Shown here: positions 1-5,004 of the stretch, in pieces
Layout of the letters: each line of letters opens with the position of its first letter
How positions within the stretch are numbered: the first letter of the stretch is position 1
From: Gammaproteobacteria bacterium
GTDB lineage: Bacteria; Pseudomonadota; Gammaproteobacteria; Steroidobacterales; Steroidobacteraceae
NCBI GenBank assembly: GCA_019242385.1
Contig: JAFAVO010000009.1
Coordinates: 1-5,572, forward strand
DNA: 5,572 nt
Reading direction: 5' to 3'
Translations under genes and position numbers: made by a program
The notes under the pieces: model-generated
The model's input: the letters and a program-made list of their open reading frames with translations, nothing else
Databases searched by the model: none
What the model was told of the DNA's origin: nothing

Positions 1-1084
1 CGAACAGGTCGAAGGCATCGCGCCCCTGCGCCAGCTCGCCTTCGACTCCGCTGACGATGTGCATGACGTGGCTGTAGCGCTCGATGGAGCGATAGGGGTC
101 GACGCGCACGCTGCCGGCGCGGGCGACACGCCCGAGATCGTTGCGGGCAAGGTCCACGAGCATCACGTGCTCGGCGTTCTCCTTCGGATCGGCGAGGAGC
201 TCCGCGGCATGGGCCGCATCGCTCGCACCGTCCGCACCCCGTGGACGTGTGCCGGCGATCGGGCGCAGCTGCGCGCGACGATTGTTGAGCTTCACCAGCG
301 CCTCGGGTGAGGAGCCGACCACCGTCACCTCGCCGAGCGTGCAGTAATACATGTAGGGCGAGGGGTTGATGAGCCGCAGCGCGCGATACACCTGAAAGGG
401 ATCGAGGTCGTGCCCGCCGGAAAAACGACTGGCGAGCACCAGCTGGTAGACATCGCCGGCCGCAATGTGCTGCTGTGTGCGGCGCACGCCCGCGAGATAG
501 TCGCCGCGGCTGAATGCGGCGGTGGGCGGTGCGTAGCTGCCGCGGTGGCGGCCGTTCGGCAGCCCGCCGCGCAGCGCGCGCACGACTTCGCTACGCAGCG
601 TGCGCCGCTCGGACTCGGTACCGGCATGCATGAGAGCAATACCGCGTGTCAGGTGATCGAACACCAGCACCGAGCGCGGCGCAATGTAATGCAGCGCCGG
701 CACCGGCCCGGCCTGCGATGCCGCGGCGGGCAGCCGCTCGAAGTGACGCACGACATCGTACGCGGCAAACCCCACCAGGCCCCCGGCAAGCGGCACCCCG
801 GTGATCTCCGGCTGCGGCCGCGGCGCGTTGGCGAGCGCGGTGCGCAAGCCCTGGAGCAGCGCCGCGCCGCTCGGCGGCACCGGGGTACGCTCGCCAGCGA
901 TCACGAGCCCGCCCGCATCCAGGCGCACCTCCAGCCCATCGCCGAAACCGATGAAGGAGAAACGCCCGAGGCGCTCGCCTCCCTCGACGCTCTCGAGCAG
1001 AAAGCGGGGGCGGAACGCGCCGAGCTTCATGAACGCCGAGACGGGCGTATCGAGGTCCCCGGTGATGTCGAAATGCGTTTGCAA
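1..1084 (-). CDS. trpE: Anthranilate synthase component I (TrpE), 3' end beyond window
   Basis: Converts chorismate plus ammonia (supplied by the glutamine amidotransferase TrpG) to anthranilate, the first committed step of tryptophan synthesis in the cytosol. The window holds the first 361 residues; the C-terminal catalytic part is cut off by the left edge. Visible family landmarks are the N-terminal LLES at 29-32 and RFSFIG at 42-47 (the region that binds feedback tryptophan in TrpE proteins), NPSPYM at 240-245, PIAGTRPRG at 275-283, HVMLVDLARNDLGR at 306-319, and RYSHVMHIVSGVEGEL at 336-351. These are typical of TrpE. The related PabB and other chorismate-utilising enzymes share the C-terminal motifs, but the Trp attenuator upstream settles the assignment. 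The start is taken as TTG at 1084: no ATG or GTG lies in frame between the terminator and it, a GGAG sits at 1095-1098 (10 nt spacing), and the next ATG (codon 19) would remove conserved sequence. trpG, trpD and trpC, often downstream, would lie outside the window. Confidence 0.95.
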   Translation of the reverse strand, partial: MQTHFDITGDLDTPVSAFMKLGAFRPRFLLESVEGGERLGRFSFIGFGDGLEVRLDAGGLVIAGERTPVPPSGAALLQGLRTALANAPRPQPEITGVPLAGGLVGFAAYDVVRHFERLPAAASQAGPVPALHYIAPRSVLVFDHLTRGIALMHAGTESERRTLRSEVVRALRGGLPNGRHRGSYAPPTAAFSRGDYLAGVRRTQQHIAAGDVYQLVLASRFSGGHDLDPFQVYRALRLINPSPYMYYCTLGEVTVVGSSPEALVKLNNRRAQLRPIAGTRPRGADGASDAAHAAELLADPKENAEHVMLVDLARNDLGRVARAGSVRVDPYRSIERYSHVMHIVSGVEGELAQGRDAFDLF

Positions 1085-1114
1085 CGCTCGAGGTCTCCGT
1101 AACGCTGAGGCAAC

Positions 1115-1150
1115 AAAAAACCCATCCCGGGGTTATCCGGAGATGGGTTT
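1115..1150 (-). terminator. trp attenuator: intrinsic terminator (3:4 hairpin) before trpE
   Basis: Read on the minus strand, a 9-bp arm AAACCCATC (1150-1142), one unpaired base, then CCGG (1140-1137), loop ATAACC, CCGG (1130-1127) and GATGGGTTT (1126-1118) form a 13-bp stem with a single bulge. Three further T residues (1117-1115) follow, giving a run of six T. On the plus strand the stem is followed by CTGGTG, so termination is directional towards trpE. trpE starts about 30 nt beyond the T tract. Termination here would release a leader RNA of about 150 nt. Confidence 0.92.
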
Positions 1151-1207
1151 CTGGTGCCGTTGGATCCGTTGAGTCGCGAGAAAAAAGCTAACCGTCAGCC
1201 CACTCCG
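1138..1207 (-). promoter_or_regulatory. trpL leader: trp antiterminator pairing (region 2 with region 3)
   Basis: Region 2 is CGGAGTGGG at 1207-1199, directly after the trpL stop codon. It can pair with region 3, CCCATCTCCG at 1147-1138: nine base pairs with one bulged U. This uses much of the 5' arm of the terminator, so the two structures exclude each other. Region 2 can also pair with leader-coding RNA just upstream: CACTTCC at 1217-1211 against GGAGTG at 1206-1201, six pairs with one bulged U and loop UGAC, overlapping the trpL stop codon. That is the 1:2 protector pairing expected of a classical attenuator. A ribosome stalled at the WWW codons would block 1:2 and leave region 2 free. The spacer between regions 2 and 3 is unusually long, about 51 nt. 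The pairings were found by eye; folding energies were not calculated. Confidence 0.75.
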
Positions 1208-1261
1208 TCAGGAAGTGCGCCACCACCATGGACGCGCGCGGCTGTAGCTCGGTTGCGACAT
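1208..1261 (-). CDS. trpL: trp operon leader peptide with three tandem Trp codons
   Basis: This 17-residue ORF reads MSQPSYSRARPWWWRTS and ends in TGA at 1208-1210. The WWW run near the C-terminus, followed by an antiterminator arm and an intrinsic terminator just before trpE, is the hallmark of a proteobacterial trp attenuation leader. The ribosome would stall at codons 12-14 when charged tRNA-Trp is scarce. The peptide itself is expected to act only through its translation. The ATG is the only reasonable start. There is no good Shine-Dalgarno sequence: AGGCG lies 4 nt before the ATG but overlaps the region where transcription is predicted to begin, so the mRNA may be nearly leaderless. No other ORF in this leader contains consecutive Trp codons. 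Confidence 0.9.
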   Translation of the reverse strand: MSQPSYSRARPWWWRTS

Positions 1262-1270
1262 TTGCGCCTG

Positions 1271-1300
1271 AGTATCGCCGCCTGACACGCGCGGCGTCAA
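1271..1300 (-). promoter_or_regulatory. Predicted sigma70-type promoter of trpL-trpE
   Basis: The -35 hexamer TTGACG (1300-1295; 5 of 6 consensus) is followed by an 18-nt spacer and the -10 hexamer GATACT (1276-1271; 4 of 6). Initiation 6-8 nt after the -10 would fall at about 1265-1263, only 2-4 nt before the trpL ATG. An imperfect inverted repeat, TGACACGCGCGGCGTCA on the plus strand (1283-1299), covers the -35 and spacer, and a direct repeat TCAGGCG flanks the -10. No TrpR-type operator is recognisable. Confidence 0.55.
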
Positions 1301-1379
1301 GCCGCCGGGGCGGCGCCCGCGATGTTGTTGCCTCAGGCTTGCATGCACAGGAACAGGCGCAATTTCCCCGCGACGGAAC

Positions 1380-1385
1380 TAGAAT
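1380..1385 (+). promoter_or_regulatory. Possible -10 element for the RHH-like gene and yajQ
   Basis: TAGAAT (5 of 6 match to TATAAT) would give a transcript start near 1392 and a 5' leader of about 33 nt before the GTG at 1425. The expected -35 position (GCGCAA at 17 nt spacing) is poor, so the call is weak. Confidence 0.28.
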
Positions 1386-1424
1386 GCCGCGCGGCGCGCA
1401 CGCGCCATCGATGAGTGCACTGCG

Positions 1425-1802
1425 GTGAGTTTCAAGCAACTGCTCGAGAGCTGGCGGCAAAGCGCCGCGGCGCCCCGCACCGTAGCTACTTATCCGGTGC
1501 ATCTGGCGCTCGATGACGCTGCGCAGCTCGCCGCACTGGCGGAGATGTTCCCCGGGCGTTCGACCGAGCAGCTGATCACCGAGCTGCTCAGCGCAGCGCT
1601 CAAGGAGCTCGCCGCCGCCATGCCCTACGTCGCCGGCGGCCGGGTGATCTCCACCGACGAGCACGGCGACCCGGTGTACGAGGACGTCGGTCCGACGCCG
1701 CGTTTCATGGAGCTGACGCGGCTGCACCGTCGTGCCCTCCAGGCGCCCCGGCGGCTCCCCGCGCGGCGTAAGAAGCGCCGGCCGCGGCGCGTTACGAGGT
1801 GA
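1425..1802 (+). CDS. Conserved small protein with ribbon-helix-helix-like core
   Basis: This is a 125-residue protein of unassigned function. It resembles a conserved gammaproteobacterial family with the pattern 'KELLE.W ... LPL..AARIAALAEMYP.RS...LI..LLSAALDELE ... PYVAG ... DE.GDP.YEDVGPTPRF', members of which I recall being labelled pilin assembly or type 1 pili tip protein. I would not rely on that label. Residues 24-64 look like a ribbon-helix-helix unit: a short strand (PVHLALD), helix A (DAAQLAALAEMFP), a GRST turn and helix B (EQLITELLSAALKEL). The segment DPVYEDVGPTPRF (82-94) is the best signature. The tail from 102 to 125 is extremely basic. The GTG start matches the family's N-terminus (MSFKQLLESW), though no clear Shine-Dalgarno sequence precedes it. 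The gene stops 4 nt before yajQ and its stop codon lies within the yajQ ribosome site, which suggests co-transcription and translational coupling. Confidence 0.85.
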   Translation: MSFKQLLESWRQSAAAPRTVATYPVHLALDDAAQLAALAEMFPGRSTEQLITELLSAALKELAAAMPYVAGGRVISTDEHGDPVYEDVGPTPRFMELTRLHRRALQAPRRLPARRKKRRPRRVTR

Positions 1803-1803
1803 G
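1796..1803 (+). promoter_or_regulatory. Ribosome binding site of yajQ
   Basis: GAGGTGAG sits just before the ATG at 1807, with 6 nt between GAGGT and ATG. It is the strongest Shine-Dalgarno sequence in the window. It overlaps the TGA (1800-1802) of the upstream gene. It fixes the yajQ start at 1807 rather than at any upstream codon of the longer open frame. Confidence 0.85.
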
Positions 1804-1806
1804 ACC

Positions 1807-2289
1807 ATGCCCTCCTTCGACGCAGTCTCCGAGCTCAATAGCCACGAGGTGGCCAACGCCGTCGATCAGGCCAATCGCGAGCTCGGGCAGCGCTTCGATT
1901 TCAAGGACACCGGAGCACGCTTCGAGCTCAAGGACTTCATCGTGACGCTGCAGGCGCAGGTCGACTTTCAGCTCAAGCAGATGCTGGAGATCCTCAAGCT
2001 GCGCCTCTCCAAACGCGGCATCGATCTGGGCTGTCTCGAGATCAAGGAGCCCAGCACCACGCTCTCGAGTGCGCAGCAGGAAGTGGTTCTACGCCATGGC
2101 ATCGATGCCGATACGGGGCGAAAGATCACGCGACTCGTGAAGGACTCCAAGCTCAAGGTGCAGGCGAGCATCCAGGGCGACAAGGTGCGCGTCAGCGGCA
2201 AGCAACGCGATGAGCTGCAGGCGGCGATCGCGCTGCTGCGCGGGGCCAAGCTCGAGGTACCTCTGCAGTTCACCAACTTCCGCGACTGA
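1807..2289 (+). CDS. yajQ: YajQ-family (UPF0234) c-di-GMP/nucleotide-binding protein
   Basis: This is a full-length 160-residue member of the YajQ family. It begins MPSFDAVSEL and ends PLQFTNFRD, both diagnostic. Further family features are HEVANAVDQANRELGQRFDF (13-32), LQAQVDFQLKQMLEILKLRLSKRGID (48-73), the KITRLVKDSKLKVQASIQGDKVRVSGKQRDELQ run (106-138) and the alpha-beta pattern of two ferredoxin-like halves. In Xanthomonas a member binds cyclic di-GMP and works with a LysR-type regulator to control virulence genes; E. coli YajQ is described as nucleotide- or RNA-binding. The protein is cytosolic. Which ligand this copy uses cannot be told from the sequence. The start is fixed by GAGGTGAG 3-10 nt upstream. 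The last 20 bp overlap the 3' end of the opposing btuF gene. Confidence 0.95.
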   Translation: MPSFDAVSELNSHEVANAVDQANRELGQRFDFKDTGARFELKDFIVTLQAQVDFQLKQMLEILKLRLSKRGIDLGCLEIKEPSTTLSSAQQEVVLRHGIDADTGRKITRLVKDSKLKVQASIQGDKVRVSGKQRDELQAAIALLRGAKLEVPLQFTNFRD

Positions 2290-3190
2290 GGCGGGCAATG
2301 GTGCGGCACAGCTCCTCGGTGGCATCGAGGACGCTCGGGCCGAGGCGGCTGAGCGCCTGATTCTCGAAGGCCAGTACCCGGTGGTTACGCACCGCGGCGA
2401 GGCCCGGGAAGCGCTGCCAGTCGGCCACCCACGCTGCACCTTCCCCGGGCGGAGCGGCCGCAAGAATGATGTCCGGATCGCGCCCGATCACCGCCTCGGT
2501 GTCGACCAGCGGGCCGGGCTCGGGCAGATCCGCAAACAGGTTGCGTGCGCCGCAGAGCTCGAGCGCATCACTCATCAGATGGCGGCCGCCGATGGTGTAG
2601 ACCGGCCGATTCCACACCTGCAGCAACACACTCGGTCGGTGCCCCCGCGCGGGGTAAGTGCGCCGGAGCGCAGCCAGGCGTGCTTCGAGAGCTGCCGCGG
2701 CCGGCTCGGCCACCGCCGCGGTGCCCGCGAGCACCCCGAGCCGCCGGAGCGATGCCGGAAGGTCCGCGAGGCGCGCCACCTGCTGCCGGTAGAGCGGAAT
2801 GCCGAGTGCCTCGATTTTGGCGCGCTGAGCCGGGTTGCCGCCCGCCGGCCATGCGATCACCACATCCGGGTGCAGCGCGACGAGTCGCTCCATGTCGATC
2901 GCGGCCACATCACCGATACGAGGCACGTTGCGTGCCGCGGCTGGCTCGCTCGAGTACTGCACGGTGGCAATGAGCTGCCGGCCTGCGCCCGCCGCAAAGA
3001 GCATTTCAGTGGCACCGGGGGTCAGGCTGACGATACGCAGCGGCGCGGCAGGCACCTCGACCGCGGCACCGAGATCGTCTGATACGGCGCGCAGTGCGGG
3101 CGCAGCGGCCTGGACAGCGAATGGCGCGCCGGCACACCACGTGGCGAGGATGGCCGTCGGGATGCGCGCGCCGAGTGCGGAGAAGCTCAT
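2270..3190 (-). CDS. btuF: BtuF-like periplasmic cobalamin-binding protein of an ABC transporter
   Basis: This 306-residue type III substrate-binding protein would capture vitamin B12/corrinoid in the periplasm and deliver it to a BtuCD permease/ATPase, neither of which is visible here. A hydrophobic N-terminus with likely signal-peptidase I cleavage after AVQA (residue 28) directs export; no lipobox is present. Family signs are LRIVSLTPGATEMLFAAGA (51-69), YSSEPAAARNVPRIGD (79-94), the MERLVALHPDVVIAWPAGGNPAQ block (100-122, compare E. coli BtuF 'LERIVALKPDLVIAWRGGN'), IGGRHLMSDALELCGARNLFADL (200-222) and DPDIILAA (238-245). Glu62 and Glu232 sit where BtuF proteins carry the acidic residues that dock to BtuC. 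Other iron- or haem-binding relatives are possible but fit less well. The gene is the third of a minus-strand run, 33 bp after the membrane protein gene. No cobalamin riboswitch is seen in that gap, and no good Shine-Dalgarno sequence precedes the ATG. Confidence 0.88.
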   Translation of the reverse strand: MSFSALGARIPTAILATWCAGAPFAVQAAAPALRAVSDDLGAAVEVPAAPLRIVSLTPGATEMLFAAGAGRQLIATVQYSSEPAAARNVPRIGDVAAIDMERLVALHPDVVIAWPAGGNPAQRAKIEALGIPLYRQQVARLADLPASLRRLGVLAGTAAVAEPAAAALEARLAALRRTYPARGHRPSVLLQVWNRPVYTIGGRHLMSDALELCGARNLFADLPEPGPLVDTEAVIGRDPDIILAAAPPGEGAAWVADWQRFPGLAAVRNHRVLAFENQALSRLGPSVLDATEELCRTIARLSRGSW

Positions 3191-3192
3191 CG

Positions 3193-3206
3193 GGGCTCGA
3201 AAGCCC
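3193..3206 (-). promoter_or_regulatory. UUCG-loop hairpin immediately before the btuF start codon
   Basis: On the minus strand GGGCT-TTCG-AGCCC forms a 5-bp stem closed by a UUCG tetraloop, ending 2 nt before the btuF ATG. It occupies the place where a ribosome site would normally be, and no purine-rich site is seen. It may limit btuF translation, or may be chance in GC-rich DNA. Confidence 0.35.
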
Positions 3207-3223
3207 GGCGCGTCGTCACGTGG

Positions 3224-3625
3224 TCAGGAGCGCACCGGCGCCGCGGCCATCGGGCGCGGGGGTGACAGCCGCGAGCCGAGCACGATCAGCGGTACGAGCG
3301 TGCCGAGAAAGACGAGGTGGTACCAGAGGGGGAAGAGGCTCCAGAGCCGCAGGTGCACCGGAATGAACGCGAGCAGCAGCAGTATGCCGAGCAGCAACGG
3401 CACGCGCGGGCTGGCGGGCGCAATCCATCGGGCGAGCGCACCGGCGAGAAGCGAGCTGAGCGCACCGATGAGGAGTCGAGACCACAACATGCCGAGGGTG
3501 AAGCCCATGGTGGGCTCGGCCGCCGCGTAACCGGCGAGCGCGATCCGCAGCGCGCGGTTCAACACCGATATCGCCACCACCCAGAGCACGAGACCCGCGA
3601 GCAACGCAAGGATCGCTCTCTTCAC
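3224..3625 (-). CDS. Small four-helix membrane protein of unknown function
   Basis: This is a 133-residue hydrophobic protein that I do not recognise. Four membrane segments are visible at about residues 4-22 (ILALLAGLVLWVVAISVL), 43-66 (TLGMLWSRLLIGALSSLLAGALA), 75-90 (VPLLLGILLLLAFIPV) and 99-118 (PLWYHLVFLGTLVPLIVLG). Short loops join them, and a short Pro/Arg/Ala tail follows. There are no extramembrane domains and no obvious catalytic motifs. The start is GTG at 3625, directly after the kinase stop codon (2 nt gap). The longer open frame upstream lies inside the kinase gene and was rejected because its residues are polar and Arg-rich. The tight spacing implies co-transcription and perhaps translational coupling with the kinase. 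It could be an accessory or sensing partner of the kinase, or an unrelated membrane protein; the sequence does not decide. Confidence 0.8.
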   Translation of the reverse strand: MKRAILALLAGLVLWVVAISVLNRALRIALAGYAAAEPTMGFTLGMLWSRLLIGALSSLLAGALARWIAPASPRVPLLLGILLLLAFIPVHLRLWSLFPLWYHLVFLGTLVPLIVLGSRLSPPRPMAAAPVRS

Positions 3626-3627
3626 AC

Positions 3628-4944
3628 TCAGAGCTGACCGGCGTTGGCGGGCTTCAGGTAGTGCCTCGGGAACACCACGCGGAATGTGGTGCCCTCTCCC
3701 GGGGAGGTTTCCATCTCGAGACTGGCGTCGAGCAGCTCGCACAGCCGCTTGACGATCGAGAGTCCGATGCCTTCACCGCCGCCATCGCGCACACTCTCCG
3801 GATCGCTCTGTGATTTGAGCGTCGGTGCCGGGCGCGCATTCGGCTCGGATTGCTGCGCCTCGGCGGTTGCCTCGAGCACGGCATGCTCGAGGGGGGCTGC
3901 CGGTGAGCCCGCCTGGAAGCCCGGGCCGGTATCCTGCACGCACAGCAGCCACTGCTGCACATCCGCCACGTCGCGCTCCGCCCACACCACCCGTACGCCA
4001 CCGCGCTGCGTGACGTTGAGCGCATTGAGGACCAGGTTCTGCGCGATGCGCTGCACCTTGGCGGGATCGCCGTCCGCCCACAAGGTCTGGGGACCCTCGA
4101 CTTTGATGAACAGGCCGCGGTGCTGGGCGAGCGCTCGTACCGAGCCGCAATACTCGCGCAGCAGCGCCGCGGCATCGAAGCGGCCGAGGCGCAGTTGCTC
4201 CTGTCCCGCCTCGAGTCGGGCGAGGTCCGTCATGTCGCTGAGGAGCGTACGCAGTGCCTCGACCGAGCGCCGCAAAGCCTGCGAGGTGGCCTCGCGCTGT
4301 GGATCGTTGAGGTTCTGGTGCAGCAGAGCACTCGAGGCATTGGCGACGACACCGACGGAGCCGCGCAGGTCGTGGGCGGCCTCACGCCAGCTCTCGGCGC
4401 GCTGCTTCTCCAGGCGCTGCAGCTGCAGCAGCGCCCACTCGAGCTCGCGCGCCCGGCTCGCGGCGGCCGAGCGCTGCAGCCGCTCGTAGCTCGAGGCGCT
4501 CTCGCACACCCCCTCGCCGCAGAGGCGCACGAGCGCACGGCGAGCGAGCGGCATGGCGCTCGCCTGGAGCTCCGGATGGGCGCAGGCGTAATCCTCGAGC
4601 TCACTGAGCAGGCAGTACTGCAGGTGGCCCCATTCACGGATCGCCTCTCGCTGGTTGTACCCCTGCTGCCAGCGGTGTACGCCGTGCTCGGCGGCGCTGA
4701 TGACCTGATCTTCGAACGCGACCTCCTTCTCGAGCGGATCGCGTGCCTGCAGACGCCGCTCGAACGCAGCGAGCAGCTGCGGAATGTGATCGGTGAACTG
4801 GGCCCGCGCGAGGCTCGATGAGGCGCTGAGCTCCGGGTCGGCTTCGACCGCCCGCTGCCAGGCCCGCAGGATCGCGCGCCGGCGCGCCGCGAGATGGCGC
4901 GCCAGCGCTGCCAATGCCTGATTGGTGTCGTCCGGTTCGGTCAC
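3628..4944 (-). CDS. Soluble sensor histidine kinase with RsbRD_N-like input domain
   Basis: This is a 438-residue cytosolic kinase with no membrane segment. Residues about 15-160 are helical and resemble the RsbRD N-terminal (RsbT co-antagonist) sensor domain. A coiled-coil-like linker (about 160-188) leads to the dimerisation/phosphoacceptor domain with H-box REAAHDLRGSVGVV, phosphoacceptor His191. The ATPase domain follows with N-box QNLVLNALNVT (302-312, Asn307), G1 box DTGPGF (338-343) and G2 box GEGIGLSIV (390-398), ending in GEGTTFRVVFPR (416-427). All residues needed for autophosphorylation appear present. The stretch between G1 and G2 is long (about 46 residues), rich in Ala, Pro, Glu and Ser, and lacks a clear F-box. 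The start is GTG at 4944; an in-frame TAG at 4980-4978 prevents any distant upstream start, and the Shine-Dalgarno sequence is weak. No response regulator is in the window, so the partner is unknown. It is first in a probable operon with the small membrane protein and btuF. Confidence 0.9.
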   Translation of the reverse strand: MTEPDDTNQALAALARHLAARRRAILRAWQRAVEADPELSASSSLARAQFTDHIPQLLAAFERRLQARDPLEKEVAFEDQVISAAEHGVHRWQQGYNQREAIREWGHLQYCLLSELEDYACAHPELQASAMPLARRALVRLCGEGVCESASSYERLQRSAAASRARELEWALLQLQRLEKQRAESWREAAHDLRGSVGVVANASSALLHQNLNDPQREATSQALRRSVEALRTLLSDMTDLARLEAGQEQLRLGRFDAAALLREYCGSVRALAQHRGLFIKVEGPQTLWADGDPAKVQRIAQNLVLNALNVTQRGGVRVVWAERDVADVQQWLLCVQDTGPGFQAGSPAAPLEHAVLEATAEAQQSEPNARPAPTLKSQSDPESVRDGGGEGIGLSIVKRLCELLDASLEMETSPGEGTTFRVVFPRHYLKPANAGQL

Positions 4945-4976
4945 AGCCGAGCTCTGCCGCAGAATTCGATGCGCGC

Positions 4977-5004
4977 ACTATACGCTGCGCTCTCGCCACG
5001 CCAA
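4977..5004 (-). promoter_or_regulatory. Predicted sigma70 promoter of the kinase-membrane protein-btuF run
   Basis: The -35 TTGGCG (5004-4999), a 16-nt spacer and the -10 TATAGT (4982-4977; 5 of 6 consensus) point towards the kinase. Initiation near 4970 would give a 5' leader of about 26 nt before the GTG. The 3' half of a 9-bp inverted repeat overlaps the -35 box, so a regulator could act here. Confidence 0.5.

Noticed and set aside
410..1102. 230-residue plus-strand open frame antisense to trpE
   Set aside because: The trpE frame shows conserved motifs along its whole length, while this frame has no family resemblance and odd composition.
1118..1150. Bidirectional terminator also serving plus-strand transcription
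   Set aside because: On the plus strand the stem is followed by CTGGTG and not a T tract, and no gene ends there.
1188..1229. Alternative 13-residue leader ORF MVVAHFLTEWADG overlapping trpL in another frame
   Set aside because: It has a single Trp codon, and its ATG lies within the WWW stretch of the better leader. Three tandem Trp codons in the 1208-1261 frame fit attenuation far better.
1301..1314. GCCGCC-GG-GGCGGC inverted repeat in the trp/yajQ intergenic region
   Set aside because: The central spacer is only 2 nt and the sequence is simple GC; it is expected often by chance in this composition.
1188..1856. 222-residue minus-strand open frame across the trp leader and the RHH-like gene
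   Set aside because: It runs antisense to two better-supported features, has low-complexity Arg/Gly-rich translation and no recognisable family, as expected for shadow frames in GC-rich DNA.
2210..3082. 290-residue plus-strand open frame antisense to btuF
   Set aside because: btuF has a signal peptide and conserved BtuF blocks. This frame begins inside yajQ and reads as an Arg/His-rich shadow.
3191..3223. Cobalamin riboswitch before btuF
   Set aside because: The gap is only 33 bp, far too short, and no B12-box-like sequence is visible there or in the gap upstream of the kinase.
3626..3742. N-terminal extension of the small membrane protein to 3742
   Set aside because: The extension lies inside the kinase gene, is polar and Arg-rich, and would put a charged stretch before the first membrane helix. 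GTG at 3625 sits right after the kinase stop.
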